DNA from: a bacterium
GTDB taxonomy: Bacteria > Bacteroidota > Bacteroidia > Cytophagales > Thermonemataceae
Direction of reading: 5' to 3'
NCBI GenBank assembly: GCA_025362415.1
Contig: JANYGM010000494.1
Location: 1 to 14,978 of the forward strand
DNA: 14,978 nt
This document shows positions 7,501 to 14,303 of this stretch, piece after piece (the stretch's first letter is position 1; every line of letters starts with the position of its first letter). Made by a program: the position numbers and the translations under genes. The notes under the pieces were generated by a model. The model searched no databases and had not been told where the DNA came from. It was given only the letters and a program-made list of their open reading frames with translations.

Positions 7501-7530
7501 GAACTTTCCTAAAAAGGAAAGTTCTTTTTT
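7501..7530 (+). terminator. rho-independent terminator of the small-RNA candidate
   Basis: GAACTTTCC (7501-7509) pairs perfectly with GGAAAGTTC (7516-7524) around a 6-nt loop, followed by TTTTTT (7525-7530). On the minus strand it is followed by CCAATTTTTT, so it could also stop transcripts coming from rsmI. Confidence 0.85.
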
Positions 7531-7537
7531 ATTCCTC

Positions 7538-7571
7538 AAATATACATAAATTATCCTTATTATGTATATTT
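7538..7571. repeat. AT-rich 12-bp inverted repeat downstream of rsmI
   Basis: AAATATACATAA (7538-7549) is the exact complement of TTATGTATATTT (7560-7571), with a 10-nt loop. It lies between the rsmI stop and the small-RNA terminator and may form a hairpin at the 3' end of the rsmI transcript. It lacks a good T tract on that strand. Confidence 0.5.
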
Positions 7572-7592
7572 TTACTGAAATGAAACCTGTTT

Positions 7593-8279
7593 TTATCCTT
7601 TTAGTGGTTTTTCCTCTTGTTTCCCCTGAATAACCATTACTATTTCTCCTTTTACGCCTTTCTGGGTGAAATATGCCAAAACTTCTTCAATAGTGCCATT
7701 TTTAGTTTCTTGATAAATCTTACTTAATTCTCTAGAAACAGAACAACGCCTGTCAGCACCAAAATAAGGTATCATCATTTCTAATGTTTTCAGCAAACGG
7801 TGCGGAGATTCATAGCAAACTACTGTTTTTTCTTCCTCTGAAAGTTGCTTTAAACGAGTTTGTTTGCCTTTTTTGTGTGGTAAAAACCCATCAAAAATAA
7901 AACTATCACTAGGCAAGCCCGACTGCACAAGCGCAGGTACGAAGGCAGTCGCACCTGGCAAACAATTTACCTCAATATCTGCCTCCACGCAAGCACGCAC
8001 CAATAAAAAGCCAGGGTCAGAAATAGACGGAGTGCCTGCATCAGATACTAAGGCTATATTTTCACCATTTTTTAGCCTTTCCAAAATCTTTGCGACTGTA
8101 TGATGTTCGTTGAAAATATGATAACTTTGCAAAGGCTTGCGGATTTCGTAGTGCTTTAGCAAAATACCAGTAGTACGAGTATCTTCCGCCAAAATGCTAT
8201 CAACTTCTTTTAATAGACGCAAAGCACGCAAAGTAATATCTTCTAAATTTCCTATGGGAGTGGGAATAATATAAAGCAA
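7593..8279 (-). CDS. rsmI: 16S rRNA (cytidine(1402)-2'-O)-methyltransferase
   Basis: RsmI 2'-O-methylates C1402 of 16S rRNA in the decoding centre, using SAM. Family hallmarks are YIIPTPIGNLEDITLRALR at the N-terminus, AEDTRTTGILLKHY, the glycine-rich SAM motif LVSDAGTPSISDPGF, and LPGATAFVPALVQSGLPSD followed by FDGFLPHKKGK. The 228-aa form from the TTG at 8279 is close to the short RsmI common in Bacteroidota, which lacks the extra C-terminal domain of the E. coli protein (286 aa). No ATG exists in frame before the conserved core. A longer reading from the TTG at 8333 would add 18 residues encoded by a heptad repeat (YSLTTHNLQLTTKK). Because other heptad runs in this window are untranslated leaders, I prefer 8279. 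The start remains uncertain; the function is secure. Confidence 0.93.
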   Translation of the reverse strand: MLYIIPTPIGNLEDITLRALRLLKEVDSILAEDTRTTGILLKHYEIRKPLQSYHIFNEHHTVAKILERLKNGENIALVSDAGTPSISDPGFLLVRACVEADIEVNCLPGATAFVPALVQSGLPSDSFIFDGFLPHKKGKQTRLKQLSEEEKTVVCYESPHRLLKTLEMMIPYFGADRRCSVSRELSKIYQETKNGTIEEVLAYFTQKGVKGEIVMVIQGKQEEKPLKG

Positions 8280-8296
8280 ATGAGTAATTTTTTTAG

Positions 8297-8324
8297 TTGT
8301 GAGTTGTAAGTTGTGAGTTGTAAG
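8297..8324 (-). repeat. four tandem heptads before rsmI
   Basis: Read on the minus strand this is CTTACAA, CTCACAA, CTTACAA, CTCACAA: a strict period of 7 ending 17 nt before the TTG at 8279. It is related to, but distinct from, the TTCAnAA heptads in front of other genes. Confidence 0.75.
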
Positions 8325-8389
8325 TGAATACAAGTAACAACTAAACCACTATTTGTATCTTTACAAATAATAATCATTATAATTTAAGG

Positions 8390-8397
8390 CAAAATTA
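8390..8397 (-). promoter_or_regulatory. possible -7 box of rsmI
   Basis: TAATTTTG on the minus strand fits TAnnTTTG and shares the 11-base context CTTAATTTTGC with the putative box at 7399-7406. No -33 TTTG is seen at the usual spacing. Confidence 0.3.
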
Positions 8398-8415
8398 AGG
8401 CTTTTTTTGTATTGA

Positions 8416-8446
8416 TTTGTAAAATCTCAAAACTTTCCTATATTTG
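8416..8446 (+). promoter_or_regulatory. promoter of the TPR/SpoIIE gene
   Basis: TTTG (8416-8419), 19 nt, then TATATTTG (8439-8446) is a near-ideal Bacteroidota promoter. Transcription would begin about 8453, giving a leader of roughly 20 nt before the ATG at 8475. Confidence 0.7.
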
Positions 8447-8474
8447 TTAAAAATACTTTTTAATCAACCAATCT

Positions 8475-10646
8475 ATGCAAAAGATACCTTTTCTTGTTCT
8501 ATTTTTCTTGCTTTTCAACACTGTTCTTTATAGCCAAAAACAAATAGAAGATAGCCTAAAAACTATCATCAAAAGCAAACCAAAAACTGATACAACCTAC
8601 TTGCTCTCTCTTGCAGAACTTGCTAATACTGTTCGTTATAGTCAGCCAGACTCCTCGCTTGCGTGGGCAAAAGAAGTATTAGAAACGTCAAAAAGCCTTA
8701 ACTATCAAATAGGTATAGGTAGAGGCGCACGAGTAATGGGAATTTATTACCGCACCAAAGGAAACATCATAGAAGCTATCAATTACCTTAATATTGCAGT
8801 AGATGCTTTGCAAAAGTCTAATGATTTGGATGGGCTGGGTTTTACTTATAATAGTCTTGCGGCATTATATAAAAATCAATCAAAATCACCACTTGCAGTA
8901 GAATATTGCCAGAAAGCTATTACTGCATTTGAAAAAATCAATAATAAAAAAGGAGTGGCTTATGTTAGTAATAATTTGGCAGATATTTACAAAGAACAAG
9001 GAAATCTTACCACAGCACTTGCCTACGCAAAGAAAAGTTTGGTATTGAATGAAGAAGAAAAAGACAAAAAAGGCATTTTTTATTCTAATTTTAATATTGC
9101 AGAGATTTATCAACAGCAAAAACAATATGATAAAGCTCTTTCTTATCAACTTATAAATTTCAAACTTGCAGAAGAAACTAACGACCAATTTAATCTTACA
9201 TACGCTTGTAATAATATTGCAAACGCACAAATATCTCTAAAACAATACGAAAAAGCACTTCCATACCTAGAAAAAGGCTTAAAAGCAGCATTGGAAATGA
9301 AGAGTTTGGAAAGGCAAACAGACCTCAATATTACTTTTGCTAAATATTATCAAGCCATCAAACAACCACAAATTGCCTTCAAATATGCAAATGATGCCGT
9401 AACACTTGCCCAAAATTTGAATAATATGGGGCTTATTAATCTTGCATCTTACGAAAAAAGCCATATAGCAGCTAGTTTGGGCAATTATGAAGAGGCTTAT
9501 CAGAGTCATTTACTCTATAAAGCAACTACTGACAGCCTGCAAAATCAAAAAAAATACAAAGATGCACTACAAAAAGATTTTGACTACCAACAAAATAAGC
9601 AAGAACTAGAAAAACAACAAACACAACTTAACTATCAAAAGGAATTACAAGCACAAAAAAATATCAGAAATGTATTTATTACAGCTTTGGGGCTTATGAT
9701 TGTGCTGGCAATAGCAGGATATGTGTTATATCAAAACAAAAAGAAAACAAATCTTTTACTTGCCCTACAAAACAACGCTATCGTACAGCAACAAGAGGAA
9801 CTTTTGGTGCTAAATGACAACTTAGAAACACAAAAAAATACCTTAGAAACTACTTATTCTACCCTAAAAACTACATCAGAACAGCTCAATAAGAGTATTG
9901 CTTATGCCTCTCGTATGCAAAATATTATTTTGCCAGAAATGCAGGATTTGAAAGCATTTTTTCAGGATATTTTTGTTATTTATAAGCCAAAAGATATTGT
10001 TTCTGGAGATTTTTATTGGTTTTCTAAGATAAACGACAATCAATGTGTATTTGTATTGGCAGATTGCACAGGACACGGTGTGCCAGGGGCTTTTATGAGT
10101 TTGCTTGGAAGTACACTACTTCACGAAATAATCAACACAAAACAAATATACAACGACCCAGCTACCATTTTGGCACTTCTTGATAAAGATTTGCGTTTTC
10201 TTCTAAAACAAGAAGCAGGGCTAAATAATGATGGTATGGATATTTCTATCTGCTTTTTTGAGAAAAATATCCAAGATACAAAAAATATTAGACTTACTTT
10301 TGCAGGTGCTAAGTCTTTTATGTATTACGTTGAAAACAATCAAATTAACCAGATTTCAGGGGACAAAATTTATCTTGGAGGAAAAGACAAGCCACTTCCT
10401 TTTACTAATCAGGTTTTTGATTTTGAAGAAAATACTATGTTTTATTTGCTTTCTGATGGTATTATTGACCAAAACGACCCAGAGCGCAAGAAACTTGGTA
10501 GCAATGCAGTCAAACAAACAACACTACAATTTCACAAAGAAAGTATGAAAACACAACAAGAACAGATTTTAGCCTTACTAGCCTCACATCAAGCTGGCTC
10601 AGAGCAACGTGATGATATTTCTATGATTGGCTTGAAAATGTTTTAA
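8475..10646 (+). CDS. TPR-repeat, membrane-anchored SpoIIE-family (PP2C) serine phosphatase
   Basis: This 723-aa protein is a probable envelope sensor with a cytoplasmic phosphatase. A signal peptide or N-terminal anchor (QKIPFLVLFFLLFNTVLYSQ) is followed by tetratricopeptide repeats over about residues 40-370 (for example YVSNNLADIYKEQGNLTTAL). Then come a Lys/Gln-rich coiled coil, one membrane helix at about 397-419 (ITALGLMIVLAIAGYVLY), a second coiled coil to about 470, and a C-terminal PP2C/SpoIIE domain. Metal-binding motifs are intact: GDFYW (511-515), ADCTGHGVPGAFMS (529-542), the NDGMDIS region, LSDGIID, and QRDDISMIG near the end. By family it would dephosphorylate Ser/Thr of a partner such as an anti-sigma antagonist; none is encoded nearby. 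The architecture is common in Bacteroidota. It is a single gene with its own promoter; no terminator is obvious before the ndh promoter. Confidence 0.9.
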   Translation: MQKIPFLVLFFLLFNTVLYSQKQIEDSLKTIIKSKPKTDTTYLLSLAELANTVRYSQPDSSLAWAKEVLETSKSLNYQIGIGRGARVMGIYYRTKGNIIEAINYLNIAVDALQKSNDLDGLGFTYNSLAALYKNQSKSPLAVEYCQKAITAFEKINNKKGVAYVSNNLADIYKEQGNLTTALAYAKKSLVLNEEEKDKKGIFYSNFNIAEIYQQQKQYDKALSYQLINFKLAEETNDQFNLTYACNNIANAQISLKQYEKALPYLEKGLKAALEMKSLERQTDLNITFAKYYQAIKQPQIAFKYANDAVTLAQNLNNMGLINLASYEKSHIAASLGNYEEAYQSHLLYKATTDSLQNQKKYKDALQKDFDYQQNKQELEKQQTQLNYQKELQAQKNIRNVFITALGLMIVLAIAGYVLYQNKKKTNLLLALQNNAIVQQQEELLVLNDNLETQKNTLETTYSTLKTTSEQLNKSIAYASRMQNIILPEMQDLKAFFQDIFVIYKPKDIVSGDFYWFSKINDNQCVFVLADCTGHGVPGAFMSLLGSTLLHEIINTKQIYNDPATILALLDKDLRFLLKQEAGLNNDGMDISICFFEKNIQDTKNIRLTFAGAKSFMYYVENNQINQISGDKIYLGGKDKPLPFTNQVFDFEENTMFYLLSDGIIDQNDPERKKLGSNAVKQTTLQFHKESMKTQQEQILALLASHQAGSEQRDDISMIGLKMF

Positions 10647-10724
10647 GTCATAAATCAAAAAAATCTTAGGATATACAAAAAAATGAAGTTAATATTTTTT
10701 GGGTGGTTTGAAATAAATAAATCT

Positions 10725-10732
10725 TATATTTG
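10725..10732 (+). promoter_or_regulatory. -7 promoter box of ndh (TATATTTG)
   Basis: TATATTTG matches TAnnTTTG. Candidate -33 TTTG boxes lie 14 nt (10707-10710) and 23 nt (10698-10701) upstream; neither is at the ideal distance. The leader would be about 42 nt. Confidence 0.55.
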
Positions 10733-10780
10733 TAAAAAATAAGGATAAAGATTTTTATATCAATTTCTAACTATACCGAA

Positions 10781-12112
10781 ATGCCTAATAACAATTTAAC
10801 TTCACGCATTCCAGACATTGGAAAACCACGCATTATTATCATTGGTGGCGGTTTTGGTGGTATGCAACTTGTCAAATCACTTGCAAAAGCAGATGCACAA
10901 ATTGTACTTTTTGACAAACACAACCACCATTGTTTTCAGCCTTTGCTGTATCAAGTGGCTACTTCGGGGCTAGAAACCGCCTCTATTGTTTACCCTTTCC
11001 GCAAAGCATACTCTGGTCAGAAAAATTTTTATTTTCGTTTTGCTGAAGTTTTGCATATCAGTCCAGAGGCAAACACCATAGAAACCTCTATTGGAAGTGT
11101 GCATTACGACCATTTGATTATTGCGACAGGTGCAACAAGCAATTTTTTTGGTATGAAAGACATTGAAAAAAATGCTTTTCCTATCAAAACCATTGAAGAT
11201 GCCATAGTGCTACGCAACCGCATTATTCGTAATTTTGAAGAAGCACTTTTGGAAGAAGATAACGAGAAAAAAAATAGCCTTATTGACTACGTAATTGTGG
11301 GAGGAGGACCTACAGGCGTGGAAATTGCTGGCGCACTAGCAGAACTCAAAAAACACGTTTTTCCAAGTGATTATAAAGAACTCAATCTCTTTGAAATGGA
11401 CGTGCATTTGATAGAATCTGCTCCTCGTGTACTTGCCTCTATGTCTGAAACTAATTCTGCTGATGCCAAAAAAGCATTAGAAAAACTAGGGGTACAAGTT
11501 CACGTAGGTGTTTCTGTGAAAGAATATGATGGCTATACCGCCACACTAAGTAATGGTGAAAAACTTATCACACGCACACTTGTTTGGGGTGCTGGCGTGG
11601 CAGGTTTGCCTGTGAGTGGGCTAAAACCTGAAGTAATGCAAAAAGGAAACCGTATTTTGGTAGATACCTATAACAGAGTGAGCGGTTATGAAAATATTTT
11701 TGCAGTAGGTGATGTGGCAGCTATGATTACAGATGAAACGCCACGAGGACACCCAATGATGGCACCTCCTGCAATGCAACAAGGACGTTTGTTGGCAGAT
11801 AATCTTTTGAAAATCATCAAAGGGAAAAAAGATGAAATGAAACCTTTTAAATACTTTGATAAAGGCTCTATGGCAACTATTGGGCGTAATCAAGCAGTTG
11901 TAAACATCAAAAAATTCAATATGAGTGGCTTTTTGGCATGGATAACGTGGATGTTTGTGCATTTACTTTTCATTGCAGGCTATAGAAACCGCCTTATGAT
12001 ACTAATGACTTGGATGTCAAGCTATTTCAGTTATGACAAAAGTAACCGCCTTATCATAGGAAAACTAGGGAAAGTGCCAGAAGCTGCTGTACCAGACCCA
12101 AAAACAGTTTAA
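10781..12112 (+). CDS. ndh: type II NADH:quinone oxidoreductase (NDH-2)
   Basis: This is a single-subunit FAD-dependent NADH dehydrogenase that passes electrons to the quinone pool at the inner face of the membrane without pumping protons. The FAD-binding Rossmann motif GGGFGG is at 22-27, ending in the acidic FD of IVLFDK. NHHCFQPLLYQVATSGLE (about 48-65) is the typical NDH-2 segment, and IATGATSNFFG follows. The NADH-binding motif VGGGPTGVEIAG is at about 173-184, and NIFAVGDVAAM, the second FAD motif, at about 303-313. A C-terminal hydrophobic stretch at about 383-405 (FLAWITWMFVHLLFIAGYRN) is the membrane anchor region. Length 443 aa is normal for the bacterial family. It has its own promoter and a strong terminator, so it is a monocistronic unit. 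A broader label of NAD(P)/FAD-dependent oxidoreductase would also fit. Confidence 0.92.
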   Translation: MPNNNLTSRIPDIGKPRIIIIGGGFGGMQLVKSLAKADAQIVLFDKHNHHCFQPLLYQVATSGLETASIVYPFRKAYSGQKNFYFRFAEVLHISPEANTIETSIGSVHYDHLIIATGATSNFFGMKDIEKNAFPIKTIEDAIVLRNRIIRNFEEALLEEDNEKKNSLIDYVIVGGGPTGVEIAGALAELKKHVFPSDYKELNLFEMDVHLIESAPRVLASMSETNSADAKKALEKLGVQVHVGVSVKEYDGYTATLSNGEKLITRTLVWGAGVAGLPVSGLKPEVMQKGNRILVDTYNRVSGYENIFAVGDVAAMITDETPRGHPMMAPPAMQQGRLLADNLLKIIKGKKDEMKPFKYFDKGSMATIGRNQAVVNIKKFNMSGFLAWITWMFVHLLFIAGYRNRLMILMTWMSSYFSYDKSNRLIIGKLGKVPEAAVPDPKTV

Positions 12113-12138
12113 AATATCTAAAAAAGCTCTAAAAAATG

Positions 12139-12176
12139 AACTTCACGAAAGCCTGTGGCTATTCGTGAAGTTTTGT
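12139..12176 (+). terminator. rho-independent terminator of ndh
   Basis: AACTTCACGAA (12139-12149) pairs with TTCGTGAAGTT (12162-12172). An inner stem AGCC/GGCT encloses a TGT loop, with one bulged A at 12161. A T run follows. Confidence 0.9.
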
Positions 12177-12187
12177 ATTGCTTATTC

Positions 12188-12243
12188 TTCACAATTCCTA
12201 ATTCCTAATTCACAATTCCTAATTCACAATTCCTAATTTAAAA
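12188..12243 (+). repeat. eight tandem heptads immediately before rodA
   Basis: Alternating TTCACAA and TTCCTAA units repeat with an exact 7-nt period from 12188 to 12236, followed by the degenerate TTTAAAA (12237-12243) one base before the GTG start. No promoter box is evident between this run and the ndh terminator, so the rodA promoter may overlap it. Confidence 0.85.
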
Positions 12244-12244
12244 A

Positions 12245-13555
12245 GTGGCTAATCAGCGTAGTGTTTTTGCTAATCTTGATGGATTGGCGGTATTTTTTTA
12301 TTTTGCTTTGGTACTTGTAGGGCTGATGAGTGTGTATTCTGCCGTTTATAATCCTGATAGACCAATGCCTATTTATGCACTTTCTACATTTTCAGGGCGA
12401 CAACTTACTTTTATATTGTCTGGAATAGTGCTGATTATGATTATTTGTATTATTGATTACAAAACCTTTGAAGTGCTTGCGCCTATCATTTATTTTGTGA
12501 TATGCCTGCTATTGGTGGGTGTGCTGATTTTTGGGCAAAACGTCAATGGCGCACGTGCTTGGTTTGATTTAGGATTTTTGAAACTTCAACCAGCAGAATT
12601 TGCAAAAATAGGTTGTGCGCTTGCTGTAGCACGTTATTTGGGGAATGGTGGCGCAAAAGTAACAGATTTTAAAAGTCAGTTGGCACTTGCAGGCATCTTG
12701 GGCGTGCCTATCTTTCTGATTTTATTGCAACCCGACCCTGGCTCAACGCTCGTTTTTAGTAGTTTTATTCTTGTTTTTTATAGAGAAGGGCTAAATGTAA
12801 TATTTTTGGTACTTATTGGTGTTGTGGCATTGTTATTTGTCTTGGCTCTGATTGTCAAAGTTGTTTATTTATCAGTTTTTATCTTTGTAATTGCGGTGCT
12901 TTATTTCTTATACCGTTGGCAAATAGACAGACTTAGAAGGCAAAAAATGAGTAATAATCATCTTGTTGGTTATATAATGATGCTGATTGCGCCTTTTATT
13001 TTGGCTATTGGATTTGTTTTTAGTGTAAGTTGGATTTTTACAAATGTCCTAAAACCTCACCAAAAAGAACGTATTTTGGTACTTATTGATGATAGCGTGG
13101 ACAAACAAGGGCGTACAACTCGCTACAACCTCAAACAGTCACTTATTGCTATTGGTTCAGGGGGGTTTACTGGAAAAGGCTACTTGGAAGGCACACAAAC
13201 TAAATTTGATTTTGTGCCAGAACAACGCACAGACTTTATTTTTTGCACCATTGGAGAAGAGTTTGGTTGGTTGGGAAGTCTTTTGGTAGTTTGTTTGTAT
13301 GTGGGGCTACTTTCTCGTATTGTGGTAATTTCGGAGCGACAAAAAGACCCTTTTGCACGCATTTATGGTTATTGTGTGGTGTCTATTTTGTTTTTTCATT
13401 TTACTTTGAATTTGTCTATGACTATTGGGCTTTTCCCTGTTATTGGCATTCCCTTGCCATTTATTAGTTATGGAGGTTCATCTTTGTGGGGCTTTACTAT
13501 TCTGCTTTTTATCCTTCTAAAACTGGATTCTCACAGAAATAAATTGTTTTCTTAG
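12245..13555 (+). CDS. rodA: rod-shape-determining protein RodA, SEDS peptidoglycan glycosyltransferase
   Basis: RodA polymerises lipid II into glycan strands during cell elongation, together with a class B PBP (PBP2). The 436-aa product is a polytopic membrane protein with about ten hydrophobic segments. SEDS hallmarks are NGARAWFDLGFLKLQPAEFA (101-120), LQPDPGSTLVF (161-171), IAIGSGGFTGKG (301-312), VPEQRTDFIF with GEEFGWLGS (324-345), and PLPFISYGGSSLWG near the end. Asp in LIDDSVD (282 or 283) lies where the family's catalytic aspartate sits. E. coli RodA is about 370 aa; the extra length here is in the middle, around residues 190-245, with a basic loop YRWQIDRLRRQK. FtsW is the alternative but the QPAEFA and GTQTKFDFVPEQRTDFIF pattern favours RodA. 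The start is GTG at 12245. mrdA is not in the window upstream. Confidence 0.93.
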   Translation: MANQRSVFANLDGLAVFFYFALVLVGLMSVYSAVYNPDRPMPIYALSTFSGRQLTFILSGIVLIMIICIIDYKTFEVLAPIIYFVICLLLVGVLIFGQNVNGARAWFDLGFLKLQPAEFAKIGCALAVARYLGNGGAKVTDFKSQLALAGILGVPIFLILLQPDPGSTLVFSSFILVFYREGLNVIFLVLIGVVALLFVLALIVKVVYLSVFIFVIAVLYFLYRWQIDRLRRQKMSNNHLVGYIMMLIAPFILAIGFVFSVSWIFTNVLKPHQKERILVLIDDSVDKQGRTTRYNLKQSLIAIGSGGFTGKGYLEGTQTKFDFVPEQRTDFIFCTIGEEFGWLGSLLVVCLYVGLLSRIVVISERQKDPFARIYGYCVVSILFFHFTLNLSMTIGLFPVIGIPLPFISYGGSSLWGFTILLFILLKLDSHRNKLFS

Positions 13556-13684
13556 AATACTAAATAATTTTCTAGGTTATTTTTTAACACTAAGTTCATT
13601 AAGAAATACACACAAAGCAGGCACTAAGGAATACAAAATCAGGAGTTTATTTGTAATATATTCATTACTAACATTTTGTATTCA

Positions 13685-13712
13685 TTCATAATTAAAAATT
13701 CACCATTATTTA
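13685..13712 (+). repeat. heptad-like leader of the DUF502 gene
   Basis: TTCATAA, TTAAAAA, TTCACCA and TTATTTA run with a 7-nt period into the ATG at 13712. The rest of the rodA-DUF502 spacer (13556-13684) shows no clear promoter or terminator, only AT-rich sequence with two ACTAAG motifs. Confidence 0.5.
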
Positions 13713-14278
13713 TGCACCCAATTATCAAGCACTTCGTAAAATATTTCCTAAATGGTTTGTTGTTTGTAGTTCCTGCGGGGATTACAGTTTATGTGCTTTG
13801 GAGTTCTATCAACTGGTTGGATAGCTTTCCTATTGGCATCAAAATACCTGGACTTAGTCTTTTGGTTGTGCTTGTAGGAACAACTTTGATAGGATATTTG
13901 GGTTCTGGCTGGCTTACAAAACCACTACTCGGACTTATTGATACTATTTTGCAGAAAATCCCACTTGTAAGCCTTATTTATGGCTCTGTGAAAGATTTGA
14001 CTGCTGCTTTTTTTGGAGAAGACAAAAAATTTGATAAACCTGTTCTCGTAAATATGGGCAATAATCACAAAGTAATAGGTTTTATCACTCAAAATGACCT
14101 GAAAATACTGGATTTGGAAGACCATATTGCCGTTTATATGCCACAAGCTTATACTTTTTCTGGTATTTTGCTGATTGTTCATAAAGACAGCATCACACCC
14201 ATAACGGCTAATTCTACTGATTTGATGAAGTTTATTGTGTCTGGTGGCGTGGCTGATTTTGAAAAATCAAAGGACTAA
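13712..14278 (+). CDS. DUF502 family membrane protein
   Basis: This is a 188-aa inner-membrane protein of the DUF502 family, whose molecular function is unknown. Two hydrophobic segments are clear: about residues 13-36 (GLLFVVPAGITVYVLWSSI) and about 51-73 (LSLLVVLVGTTLIGYLGSGW). Family signatures follow: IPLVSLIYGSVKDLTAAFFG, and AVYMPQAYTFSGILLIVHKD close to the VP-x-P-x-PTSG motif of relatives. The C-terminal half is expected to be a soluble beta-rich domain. I chose the ATG at 13712; a reading from the TTG at 13676 would only translate the heptad leader. The downstream LRR gene starts 25 nt after the stop, so they may share a transcript. Some relatives occur near cell-envelope genes, which fits the rodA neighbour, but that link is an inference. 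Confidence 0.88.
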   Translation: MHPIIKHFVKYFLNGLLFVVPAGITVYVLWSSINWLDSFPIGIKIPGLSLLVVLVGTTLIGYLGSGWLTKPLLGLIDTILQKIPLVSLIYGSVKDLTAAFFGEDKKFDKPVLVNMGNNHKVIGFITQNDLKILDLEDHIAVYMPQAYTFSGILLIVHKDSITPITANSTDLMKFIVSGGVADFEKSKD

Positions 14279-14303
14279 GTTTCTAACTTATAAATTCTCA
14301 AAA

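Larger units (their letters stand above)
7379..7530 (+). ncRNA. candidate structured small RNA, about 150 nt, family unknown
   Basis: A promoter at 7341-7372, no long ORF, a structured body and a strong terminator at 7501-7530 together suggest an independent small-RNA gene. Visible pairings are AGTGC/GCACT (7395-7399 with 7408-7412), AAGGGGG/CTCCCTT (7433-7439 with 7485-7491), and GATAT/ATATC (7447-7451 with 7473-7477), plus a small GGAG/TTCC stem at 7459-7470. These make an irregular rod. A competing 7-bp pairing, AAGATAT (7424-7430) with ATATCTT (7473-7479), would form a pseudoknot with the second stem. The pieces GGGGGCT, TTGGTTCT, CCGCA and CGCTACTC recall the 5' half of E. coli 4.5S RNA, but the SRP apical GGAA loop and AGCAG strand are missing. 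The start is inferred from the -7 box. Confidence 0.55.

Noticed and set aside
13676..13711. Extended N-terminus of the DUF502 protein
   Set aside because: The extension starts at TTG and translates the heptad leader; the ATG at 13712 gives the family-like N-terminus.
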